In this document: positions 1 through 5,466 of the stretch, one piece after another
Layout of the letters: every line of letters begins with the position of its first letter
Numbering within the stretch: position 1 is the stretch's first letter
Source: an uncultured Mycoplasmatota bacterium
Lineage (GTDB): Bacteria > Bacillota_I > Bacilli_A > RF39 > UBA660
Reading direction: 5' to 3'
Assembly: GCA_947384645.1 (NCBI GenBank)
Contig: CANDHX010000062.1
Coordinates: 1 to 7,678 of the forward strand
Length of the DNA: 7,678 nt
Notes under the pieces: model-generated
The model's database searches: none
What the model saw: the letters and a program-made list of their open reading frames with translations, nothing else
What the model was told of the DNA's origin: nothing
Program-made: the position numbers and the translations under genes

Positions 1-353
1 TTTTCTTTGAGCTCTCTTATCAATACTTCTATCCTATTGTCATCTTCGTTTTCTAGTGAACCCATAAGACTAGTCATATTCAGTTTATATAGAGTCCAAC
101 CCTTTAGTGCGTCTGGAACACTTCCCTTTTGTATTCTATAAGAGAGTCCTTCTACGATAGCTGTTTTACCAATTCCGGGTTTTCCTACAAGCATTGCTCC
201 TTTTTCGGGTGTCAATAATACTAGAATGATGTTTTTTATTTCTTCATCTCTTTCGATAGCGGGGTCTGTTATATATCTTTTTTCTGTTAGGTTTTCTCCA
301 TATGATTCGAGTAAGCTAAATTTTTTTTCTTCTAATTTGAATGTTTCTTCCAT
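1..353 (-). CDS. Clp-like AAA+ ATPase, N-terminal part (runs off left edge)
   Basis: I translated this by hand: 117 complete codons from an ATG at 353 with no stop before the window edge, so the 3' part is missing. Residues 14-70 resemble the start of the first ATPase domain of ClpA/ClpB/ClpC: a YGENLT segment (18-23), a DPAIERDEEI segment (30-39) like the family's DPVIGRDEEI, and a Walker A GKPGIGKT at 57-64 followed by AIVEGL. The usual Clp N-terminal substrate-adaptor domain is absent, because the protein starts almost directly at the ATPase domain. Where ClpB-type D1 domains carry a KYRG-type pore loop, this protein reads SLENEDDNRIE (99-109), with no aromatic residue. The start is supported by an AAAGGTGA Shine-Dalgarno site 6 bases upstream and an extended -10 promoter. 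The family call is firm. Whether it is a disaggregase-type unfoldase or a divergent system-specific ATPase cannot be decided from this part. Confidence 0.85.
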   Translation of the reverse strand, partial: MEETFKLEEKKFSLLESYGENLTEKRYITDPAIERDEEIKNIILVLLTPEKGAMLVGKPGIGKTAIVEGLSYRIQKGSVPDALKGWTLYKLNMTSLMGSLENEDDNRIEVLIRELKE

Positions 354-375
354 TTTGTTCACCTTTTCTAAAATA

Positions 376-404
376 AGTATATCAAAGAATAGATAAATTA
401 AAAA
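376..404 (-). promoter_or_regulatory. Extended -10 promoter of the Clp-like gene
   Basis: On the minus strand a -10 TATACT (376-381) is preceded by TGA, giving an extended TGn motif. The -35 region 17 bases upstream (TTTTTA) is weak. The site lies about 25 bases before the Clp-like start codon and after a terminator-like hairpin, so this gene probably has its own transcript. Assigned by inspection only, in AT-rich DNA. Confidence 0.5.
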
Positions 405-417
405 GAGTTAACCAATT

Positions 418-451
418 AAAAAAACACTATAAAATATTTTATATGTGTTTT
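418..451 (-). terminator. AT-rich hairpin with T-run at the end of the 111-aa gene
   Basis: A perfect 16-base palindrome TATAAAATATTTTATA (428-443) is extended by arms AAAACAC and GTGTTTT with one bulged base. On the minus strand it is followed by seven T residues. It overlaps the stop codon of the 111-aa gene and precedes the promoter of the Clp-like gene. The stem is nearly all A-T, so efficiency is uncertain. Confidence 0.5.
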
Positions 452-774
452 CCATAAGTTTTTTTATTGCCGGTTATGGTTGCAGTATAGTCTCCATTTT
501 GATAGGTAAAATCTAGGTTTTGAGGTTCAAAACCGGCTTTGTCACATAGTTCGTCGAGAATTTCGATTAGTACTCTTTTAGGCATAGCATAAGATTCTAT
601 TGCACCTTCTTCTTTGATGTGAAAATCGACACTTGCAGGAATCGGTTTTTCTCCTAATAGCGGTTCTCCACCTGTGATGTCTGGTTTTACGACTACCTTT
701 TTACCCTTTTTGTCTTTATAATATTTTTTAATCAATATAGATAATTGACTAGATGTCAATTGAAAACTTTCCAT
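439..774 (-). CDS. Uncharacterised 111-aa protein
   Basis: I do not recognise a family. The protein is small, soluble and lysine-rich, with no signal peptide, membrane segment or cysteine-based metal site. Residues 12-28 are strongly basic (KKYYKDKKGKKVVVK), the middle holds a Gly/Pro-rich stretch with GGEPLLGEKP, residues 64-80 look helical, and the end (LDFTYQNGDYTATITG) alternates like beta strands. The start is supported by AGAAGG 7 bases upstream of the ATG. It lies between a PH-like protein and a Clp-like ATPase on the same strand, 58 bases from the former, which suggests a shared function as an adaptor or substrate. That is inference from position only. It is likely real because of its Shine-Dalgarno site, its promoter and its fit to the gene spacing. 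Confidence 0.8.
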   Translation of the reverse strand: MESFQLTSSQLSILIKKYYKDKKGKKVVVKPDITGGEPLLGEKPIPASVDFHIKEEGAIESYAMPKRVLIEILDELCDKAGFEPQNLDFTYQNGDYTATITGNKKTYGKHI

Positions 775-798
775 GTTTTTCCTTCTTTCTTGGGAAGT

Positions 799-827
799 AT
801 TTTAACATATCACGGTAATTATTACAA
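799..827 (-). promoter_or_regulatory. Promoter of the 111-aa gene
   Basis: On the minus strand, -35 TTGTAA (822-827) and -10 TAAAAT (799-804) are 17 bases apart, and the -10 is preceded by TGT (extended TGn). It lies in the 58-base gap after the PH-like gene. The spacing and motif quality are good, but this was found by eye. Confidence 0.55.
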
Positions 828-832
828 ATTTT

Positions 833-1780
833 TTAATCTCTTATTGCATTTGCTATCGTATCTACTATGCTTTTTCCAAACTCTAGATTGGTAATGTAAG
901 TGTTTTCTTCTCTTTTATACGATGTGTTAAAAGACGATTGAGGCATTATATCTATCATGTATTCTCCCATTTGGAATTGAAATTTTACACTCATTTTTCG
1001 AGCTTCATTAGGACTACTTACAAATGTGTTATTATCCGATTTGTTTTTCATATAACACACTAAGTCGTTTATTAAAACTTGTATTCCTATTATTTCGTGT
1101 ATGTTAATGAGTTTATTTTCATTACCATTGTGGATGACAATTGAGTCGTTATCTCCTATAGTAATACCTTTCATATGCATATTTAAACGTTGTATACGAG
1201 GGGTAATTCCACATAAATATGCTGTTGAACGGGTAATCAAAGCATTTCTTACATCTTCCTTTGTGGTGTTATCTATAAATCTTTGTACGTCGGATTCATT
1301 GCCGTCGATGATAAAAGCCATATCGTTAAAGTTTACTCCTTGAGTCATGAAACCTTTGTTAACTATTGCAAATTTGGTTATAGCATCAAATGTATAAGTA
1401 GTATATTCTTTCTGGTTTAATACCCAAAGTCTTTTATCCGTAAGCACAAATGTATAATCCAGTTCAGTTTTGGCTTCTTTAGAAGTCTTAACATCGAGAA
1501 TGCTTTCTTCTACGGGAATAAGTTTGTTGGCAATTTTAGATTTTTCTACGTTTATAGTAAGACATGTTTTAAGTATCATCTGTTCTTTACCGATTTGTGG
1601 GTCTTTGTTGTTAGAAATATACATGCTCATAGGACCGATGTGATTGCTTCTAGTTTTTAAGATACTAAATTCATCCATTGCTTTTTTCTTTTCTAAAGCA
1701 GCGTCTTTAGCGGCTGCCGCTCCTGAACTTATCAAGTCAATTCCTTTATTTAAAACGTTTTTTAAATCGAATAGGCCCAT
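833..1780 (-). CDS. PH-like domain protein, 315 aa
   Basis: Residues 1-40 form an amphipathic, Ala/Lys-rich helix (MGLFDLKNVLNKGIDLISSG then AAAAKDAALEKKKA) that could associate with a membrane or partner. Residues 85-145 carry a bacterial PH-like pattern: FVLTDKRLWVL (111-121) followed by YTTYTFDAITKF, matching the strand-turn-strand 'LTDKRL' hallmark of bPH domains. The second half (about 195-300) is again strand-rich and may be a second, diverged copy. There is no transmembrane helix and no enzyme motif. An AAGAAGG site lies 7 bases before the ATG, and a well-spaced extended -10 promoter lies upstream. It is first in a three-gene run with a 111-aa protein and a Clp-like ATPase, and divergent from an ABC-type ATPase. 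Its function is unknown; PH-like folds in bacteria usually serve binding or scaffolding. The domain assignment rests on one motif. Confidence 0.8.
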   Translation of the reverse strand: MGLFDLKNVLNKGIDLISSGAAAAKDAALEKKKAMDEFSILKTRSNHIGPMSMYISNNKDPQIGKEQMILKTCLTINVEKSKIANKLIPVEESILDVKTSKEAKTELDYTFVLTDKRLWVLNQKEYTTYTFDAITKFAIVNKGFMTQGVNFNDMAFIIDGNESDVQRFIDNTTKEDVRNALITRSTAYLCGITPRIQRLNMHMKGITIGDNDSIVIHNGNENKLINIHEIIGIQVLINDLVCYMKNKSDNNTFVSSPNEARKMSVKFQFQMGEYMIDIMPQSSFNTSYKREENTYITNLEFGKSIVDTIANAIRD

Positions 1781-1804
1781 TTAAAAACCTTCTTTCCTAT
1801 CTTT

Positions 1805-1833
1805 AGTATACCAAAGAGATAATTTTTTTTGAA
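1805..1833 (-). promoter_or_regulatory. Promoter of the PH-like gene
   Basis: On the minus strand, -35 TTCAAA (1828-1833) and -10 TATACT (1805-1810) are separated by 17 bases, with TGG directly before the -10 (extended TGn). The distance to the ATG at 1780 is about 25 bases, leaving room for the AAGAAGG ribosome site. Confidence 0.6.
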
Positions 1834-1890
1834 TTATTTTTGCTTTTATAGACAAATTAGACTGTTAAGGAAGAAATATTAGCTTTTGTA

Positions 1891-1899
1891 TGATAAAAT
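1891..1899 (+). promoter_or_regulatory. Extended -10 element of the ABC-type ATPase gene
   Basis: TGATAAAAT reads as TGn plus a TAAAAT -10 about 40 bases before the ATG at 1940. No good -35 is visible at the expected distance, so recognition would depend on the extended -10. The gene has a clean AGGAG ribosome site (1928-1932) with 7-base spacing. The 159-base gap here is shared with the divergent PH-like gene. Confidence 0.45.
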
Positions 1900-1939
1900 A
1901 TTTTTAGAGCTTTATTTTTTACAAGTTAGGAGCTAATTT

Positions 1940-2800
1940 ATGAGCGTATATATAGAGAGTTTTAAGCTGTTAGATGAACAGGAAGAGTATTATTTATATG
2001 ATGATAGAACAATTTTTAATAGCACATATCCTTTAGGAATTTTTGTAAAAAAGGATTTTCGTGATATTTCTTTTAGCGATGTTACAATCTTTTATGGAGG
2101 AAACGGCTCTGGAAAATCGACTATTTTAAATATAATCGGAAATAAACTCAGTACTGAGAGATTGACTCCTCTCAATAAGGGCGAGTATTTCGATAGATAT
2201 GTCGCCACTAGTAAACATCGAATGGGTATAAAAAGTCCAGTCGAAATTAAGACGATAACGAGCGATGACGTGTTCGATTATCTTTTAGATATTAGAAGTA
2301 TAAATGCAGGAGTGAATAGAAGAAAGAATGAACTATCGAAGGAGTATTTGAGCAATAAGTTTTCCAGTAACGATGAAAGCATATTCGAGTATGAGAAAAT
2401 CAAAGCTAGTGCCGATGCTCATTTTGGGTCTATGAGCAACTTTATTCGTGGTAGACTCAGCAATAACAATTTGATCGAGCACTCCAATGGCGAATCGGCT
2501 TTGCTATTTTGGGAAAAAGAGATAAAAGAAAATGGAATATATATTTTAGACGAACCAGAAAACAGTTTATCGGCTGAAAATCAAATGAAATTAAAGACTT
2601 TTATAGAAGAGTCTATTAGGTTTTATAATTGTCAATTCATAATATCTACTCACTCGCCTTTTTTGCTTTCGATTAGCGATGCAAGGATATACGATTTAGA
2701 TAGGATACCTGTGTGTGAAGCTAAATGGACAGAACTTAAAAATGTACGACTTTATTACGATTTTTTTAGGGAACATAGAGATGAATTTGATGCTAATTAA
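1940..2800 (+). CDS. Stand-alone AAA/ABC-type ATPase (predicted ATPase, COG3910-like)
   Basis: This 286-aa protein has all elements of an ABC/SMC-type nucleotide-binding domain: Walker A GGNGSGKST at 53-61 within FYGGNGSGKSTILNIIG, a short signature-like SNGES at 182-186, Walker B YILDEPENSLS at 201-211, and a switch histidine in ISTHSPF (H238). There is no transmembrane segment, no long coiled coil and no fused nuclease (TOPRIM/OLD) domain, so it is neither a transporter subunit with a linked permease nor a full SMC. The length and motif order fit the small 'predicted ATPase' group near COG3910. The start has AGGAG at 1928-1932. It is apparently monocistronic: the next gene is convergent and there is no partner on the same strand. 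Its function is unknown; such proteins are often linked to stress or defence, but nothing here shows a partner effector. Confidence 0.88.
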   Translation: MSVYIESFKLLDEQEEYYLYDDRTIFNSTYPLGIFVKKDFRDISFSDVTIFYGGNGSGKSTILNIIGNKLSTERLTPLNKGEYFDRYVATSKHRMGIKSPVEIKTITSDDVFDYLLDIRSINAGVNRRKNELSKEYLSNKFSSNDESIFEYEKIKASADAHFGSMSNFIRGRLSNNNLIEHSNGESALLFWEKEIKENGIYILDEPENSLSAENQMKLKTFIEESIRFYNCQFIISTHSPFLLSISDARIYDLDRIPVCEAKWTELKNVRLYYDFFREHRDEFDAN

Positions 2801-2837
2801 ATTGTAATGTTTACAATACGACTTTTGAATATATATA

Positions 2838-2866
2838 TTGAACTTCGAAAAGTGAATTTTTAAAAT
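2838..2866 (+). promoter_or_regulatory. Orphan promoter-like sequence in an intergenic region
   Basis: TTGAAC (2838-2843) and TAAAAT (2861-2866) are separated by exactly 17 bases. No open reading frame follows before the terminators at 2902-2943 and 2999-3053. It could drive a short untranslated RNA. Chance matches of this quality occur in DNA this AT-rich. Confidence 0.4.
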
Positions 2867-2901
2867 AAGTTAGATTTTAAAGTGCGTTAAATCGATTGTA
2901 C

Positions 2902-2943
2902 TAGAAATTTGGATATCTTATTTTTTAGCAAATTTCTATTTTT
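2902..2943 (+). terminator. AT-rich terminator-like hairpin downstream of the ABC-type ATPase
   Basis: A perfect 10-bp inverted repeat, TAGAAATTTG (2902-2911) and CAAATTTCTA (2929-2938), has a 17-base loop and is followed by five T residues on the plus strand. There is no T-run on the other strand, so it would act only on plus-strand transcripts. The low GC content and long loop make it a weak or conditional terminator, or the 3' end of a small RNA. Confidence 0.5.
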
Positions 2944-2998
2944 AAAGTTTAGAAGAAATAAAAGATATGAATAAATTCAAGTATAGATGAGATTTGTC

Positions 2999-3053
2999 CA
3001 AAGACAAAAAAAACACTAGTTGGAAAAGTCCACTAGTGTTTTTTTTGTCTTTG
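2999..3053. terminator. Strong bidirectional intrinsic terminator
   Basis: Two perfect 22-base arms (2999-3020 and 3032-3053) flank an 11-base loop. Each arm includes an A8 or T8 block, so the hairpin core CACTAGT/ACTAGTG is followed by T8 in either reading direction. It lies between the convergent ABC-type ATPase gene and aspS, ending 2 bases from the aspS stop codon, and should stop transcription of both. Confidence 0.92.
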
Positions 3054-3055
3054 AA

Positions 3056-4345
3056 TTATGGAGTAAGTCTATTTGGTCCTCTAAATAGAAACTCGGTTTC
3101 TTTGAGGCTAGGCAAGTTAAGTAGTAACATGGTAAGTCTATCTATTCCCAAACCGAAGCCTCCATGAGGTGGACAACCATATTTGAAGAACTCCAAATAG
3201 AACTCGACGTCTTTGTCTAAACCTTTTTCTTGAGCCTGTTTTTTAAGGATGTCATATCTGTGTTCTCTTTGAGCACCCGTAGTTATTTCTACTCCTCTCC
3301 ATAGAAGGTCATACCCTTCTGGTATTCCTTCGGCATTTCTCATGTGATAAAATGCCCTTTTATCAGGTTTAAAGTCTGTGACAAAAAGGAATTCAGAACC
3401 GTATTCTTCCATTGCAAAGCGGCAACCGAGTTTTTCGGCTTCGCTTGTGAGGTCTGTTTTTTCGCTTTCGTCAACTCGATAATCGTATCTTTTTTCTAGT
3501 TCATCATATAAATCATTTAATTTAATTCTTGGGAAAGATGAAGTTGGAACGATTACTTTTTTTCCAAATACTTCTTCGATAACTTTACCATATTTTTCAT
3601 CGACTTTTTTAAGAGCTTCTGTTAAGAGTCGTTCTTCCATAACCATGACATCTTCATATGAATCAATGTATGAAAGTTCGATATCGAATCCTGTGAACTC
3701 CGTACTGTGTCTGTTGGTAAACGATTTTTCTGCTCTAAAAACTGGTCCGACTTCGAATATTCTATCGAACCCAGCAGCCATAGCCATTTGTTTATAAAAT
3801 TGTGGAGATTGGGCAAGATAGGCATTTCTATCGAAGTACTTTACTTCAAATACATCAGAACCACTTTCGCTAGCTGTTGCTATCATCTTAGGCGTGTGAA
3901 TTTCTGTAAAATTTTCTTTATACATAAAGTCTCTCATAGCTTGGACAAGAGCACTTTGGATTTTGAAAATCAAGGTATTTTTATCAGTCCTCAAGTCTAT
4001 CCAACGATAATCGAGACGCGAGTCTATTTCAGCACCTTCTTCTATTGGCGATGGGGCAGAAATGGATTCGATTACGATTTCATTAGGAATGAATTCTTTA
4101 CCACCGTTTTTGACATATTCGCTTAGCATCATTTTTCCTTTTAAGCTTATTACTGAACCAACTGTACATTTTAAAGATAAATCTACTAGTTCTTTTTGCT
4201 CTTCTTTAGAAATCGATACTTGGATTTCTCCTGTTATATCTTTTAACATGATGAATACCATGTATTTTGTATCTCTTATCTTTGTAATAAAACCACTTAT
4301 CTTAGCGTTTTCTTTTTCTTTTAAATCTTTTATATAAGTTCTCAT
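3056..4345 (-). CDS. aspS: Aspartyl-tRNA synthetase, archaeal/non-discriminating type
   Basis: Class II synthetase that charges tRNA-Asp, and probably also tRNA-Asn, with aspartate. An N-terminal OB-fold anticodon domain (about residues 10-100; ISGFITKIRDTKYMVFIMLKD) is followed by the catalytic core: motif 2 VGPVFRAEKSFTNRH with the catalytic RxE (R204, E206), FTGFDIEL, and motif 3 FGLGIDRLTMLLL (R403). The C-terminus FRGPNRLTP is a variant of the usual FPRDPxRLxP ending. At 429 aa it lacks the roughly 150-residue GAD insertion of standard bacterial AspRS (about 590 aa); this is the archaeal-type form found in many clostridia and usually annotated as aspartate--tRNA(Asn) ligase. I chose ATG 4345 because AAGAAG lies 7 bases upstream; ATG 4351 would be only 1 base from it. 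It is second in a T-box operon, 16 bases after the HisRS-like gene. Non-discrimination is inferred from subfamily, not shown here. Confidence 0.95.
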   Translation of the reverse strand: MRTYIKDLKEKENAKISGFITKIRDTKYMVFIMLKDITGEIQVSISKEEQKELVDLSLKCTVGSVISLKGKMMLSEYVKNGGKEFIPNEIVIESISAPSPIEEGAEIDSRLDYRWIDLRTDKNTLIFKIQSALVQAMRDFMYKENFTEIHTPKMIATASESGSDVFEVKYFDRNAYLAQSPQFYKQMAMAAGFDRIFEVGPVFRAEKSFTNRHSTEFTGFDIELSYIDSYEDVMVMEERLLTEALKKVDEKYGKVIEEVFGKKVIVPTSSFPRIKLNDLYDELEKRYDYRVDESEKTDLTSEAEKLGCRFAMEEYGSEFLFVTDFKPDKRAFYHMRNAEGIPEGYDLLWRGVEITTGAQREHRYDILKKQAQEKGLDKDVEFYLEFFKYGCPPHGGFGLGIDRLTMLLLNLPSLKETEFLFRGPNRLTP

Positions 4346-4361
4346 AATCATTCTTCTTTCT

Positions 4362-5201
4362 TTATAAAATTAAACTTAGTTCTTCTACGATATTTTCAAG
4401 TGATGTGGTATGTTCTTCAAGGGTATTTAAATCTTTAATTTTTACCGAATATTTTTTAATGTCGTCTATATCGAATGAAATCAATGTGTGATATTTTAAG
4501 GCGTCGATCGACTTTATGTTTTCTTTATTGAGGCTATAGTCTGTTTTAGTTTTGAAACCACAGTCTTTTAATTCTGATGAGATTAATAGGCAATCGCTAA
4601 AAACTTCTCTACTTTGAGGGAATATGTAAATTCCAGAACTCTCTAGATTTTTATCTATGTCTATTTCATCCATGCTTTCGTTACTGTTTAGGACGATATA
4701 AGCGACCCCACTATCGGCATCCATTCCTCCGTGTGCAACTTTTCTCCCGTTTGCTGTTATGTCATAAGCAATATCTATATCATATTTTTTATCTATATCG
4801 ATATCGTTATTTTCAGTTGCAGGTATGCCTAAATTGTCTAATTCTTCTAGGATATCTTTAGTTAGTTTACCCTCTTTAGAGATGTTTTTTATATGGACTT
4901 GAATTTCTTCAAAATTTAAGAAAAAATAGATTTTATATGCGGCGTTTAGAAGTTCTGCGATGTCATAGACGTTTTTTCGCTCTTTTAAAAGTATTGCGAG
5001 TTCGCAGTTTTCGCTCGGATTATAAGTGGAACCATATAAATAGTATTCTCCTTTTTCTTTTATATTTTCGAGTATGTTTTCGAGTATATGTTTTCGAGGT
5101 GTTTTTTCTTGAGGTATAATTTGCCTATATGAATTTAATTCGCATATACCTTTAAACATGTCTAATAGTTTTTCTCTTTTTTTTGCTGTGTCGATATTCA
5201 T
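4362..5201 (-). CDS. HisRS-like protein without catalytic motifs, 279 aa
   Basis: It resembles a shrunken histidyl-tRNA synthetase. Residues 16-30 (FKGICELNSYRQIIP) match the early HisRS helix and strand; 79-107 (YDIAELLNAAYKIYFFLNFE then EIQVHIKNI) matches the 'LAYDFLKKLGLKNLKLHINSIG' segment; LEELDNLGIP (118-127) matches the helix before the His-binding region; 147-170 is a degenerate version of the YYTKTVFEI and GGGRYDGL region (here HGGMDADSG); and 190-279 closely follows the C-terminal anticodon-binding domain (GIYIFPQS, DYSLNKENIKSIDALKYHTL, VKIKDLNTLEEH). Motif 2 with its RxE arginine, the HisA motif arginine and the motif 3 GLER arginine are absent, and the length is about two thirds of normal, so aminoacylation is very unlikely. 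Unlike HisZ it keeps the anticodon-binding domain. The frame is intact, with an AAAGGA site 8 bases upstream, a T-box leader, and aspS 10-16 bases downstream. Its role is unknown. Confidence 0.85.
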   Translation of the reverse strand: MNIDTAKKREKLLDMFKGICELNSYRQIIPQEKTPRKHILENILENIKEKGEYYLYGSTYNPSENCELAILLKERKNVYDIAELLNAAYKIYFFLNFEEIQVHIKNISKEGKLTKDILEELDNLGIPATENNDIDIDKKYDIDIAYDITANGRKVAHGGMDADSGVAYIVLNSNESMDEIDIDKNLESSGIYIFPQSREVFSDCLLISSELKDCGFKTKTDYSLNKENIKSIDALKYHTLISFDIDDIKKYSVKIKDLNTLEEHTTSLENIVEELSLIL

Positions 5202-5221
5202 ATCTAATTCCTTTCTTAAAC

Positions 5222-5283
5222 AAAAAAACTACTGTATATAGGGGCAGATTATATCTGCGGTGCCACCCTACTTTTTACAATAG
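5222..5283 (-). terminator. Regulated terminator of the T-box leader
   Basis: On the minus strand CTATTGTA pairs with TACAGTAG, TAGGG with CCCTA, and GCAGA with TCTGC, followed by seven T residues (5222-5228). The 5' half includes the T-box sequence, so this hairpin and the antiterminator are mutually exclusive. It ends about 20 bases before the HisRS-like start codon. Confidence 0.85.
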
Positions 5284-5433
5284 TTATTGTACTCATCATT
5301 AACCTTATCGTGGTTAGAGCCGTCGACGTTTTATTGGAAAGTGTCTTTCTATTTTTTCATATATGACTTTACACCTTTATAGTCACTCTCTTTGATATTA
5401 GAAAATAGTACTCCTCTTTCTCGCCGAATACAT
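5222..5433 (-). promoter_or_regulatory. T-box leader, predicted to sense tRNA-Asp
   Basis: Minus-strand leader with the full T-box plan. Stem I closes with GAAAG/CTTTC, has an AGTA S-turn partner on the 5' side, a GGTG distal-loop element, and a specifier GAC (5343-5345) flanked by A on the 3' side of the loop. The conserved T-box sequence AGGGTGGCACCGC lies at 5257-5269. Its acceptor-binding bulge UGGC (5262-5265) pairs with a tRNA ending G73-CCA, as in tRNA-Asp and tRNA-Asn; bacterial tRNA-His has C73. The GAC specifier picks tRNA-Asp. Uncharged tRNA-Asp would stabilise the antiterminator and turn on the HisRS-like protein and AspRS. Confidence 0.93.
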
Positions 5434-5439
5434 CCTTAG

Positions 5440-5466
5440 TTTATAACTTTTTTAAAATCAAGTCAA
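5440..5466 (-). promoter_or_regulatory. Promoter of the T-box operon
   Basis: On the minus strand, -35 TTGACT (5461-5466) is followed by TATAAA (5440-5445) at 15-base spacing; an alternative -10 TAAACT lies at 17 bases. The -35 sits within the last codons of the upstream membrane-protein gene, so the synthetase operon is very tightly packed behind it. Confidence 0.65.

Noticed and set aside
1101..1343. 80-codon plus-strand frame
   Set aside because: It lies antisense inside the PH-like gene, has no ribosome site and encodes nothing recognisable.
2804..2820. Small inverted repeat ATTGTA/TACAAT just after the ABC-type ATPase stop
   Set aside because: Six A-T-rich pairs with no T-run directly following; too weak to call a terminator.
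3707..4337. Two overlapping plus-strand frames (139 and 91 codons) and a minus-strand frame at 3622-3825
   Set aside because: All lie inside aspS, whose motifs are unambiguous; they are by-products of its codon use.
4937..5119. 60-codon plus-strand frame
   Set aside because: Antisense to the HisRS-like gene, very Arg/Phe/Val-rich, with no start signals.
4362..5201. HisZ (ATP-phosphoribosyltransferase regulatory subunit)
   Set aside because: HisZ keeps the catalytic-core fold and lacks the C-terminal anticodon-binding domain. This protein shows the reverse pattern, and no his biosynthesis genes are nearby.
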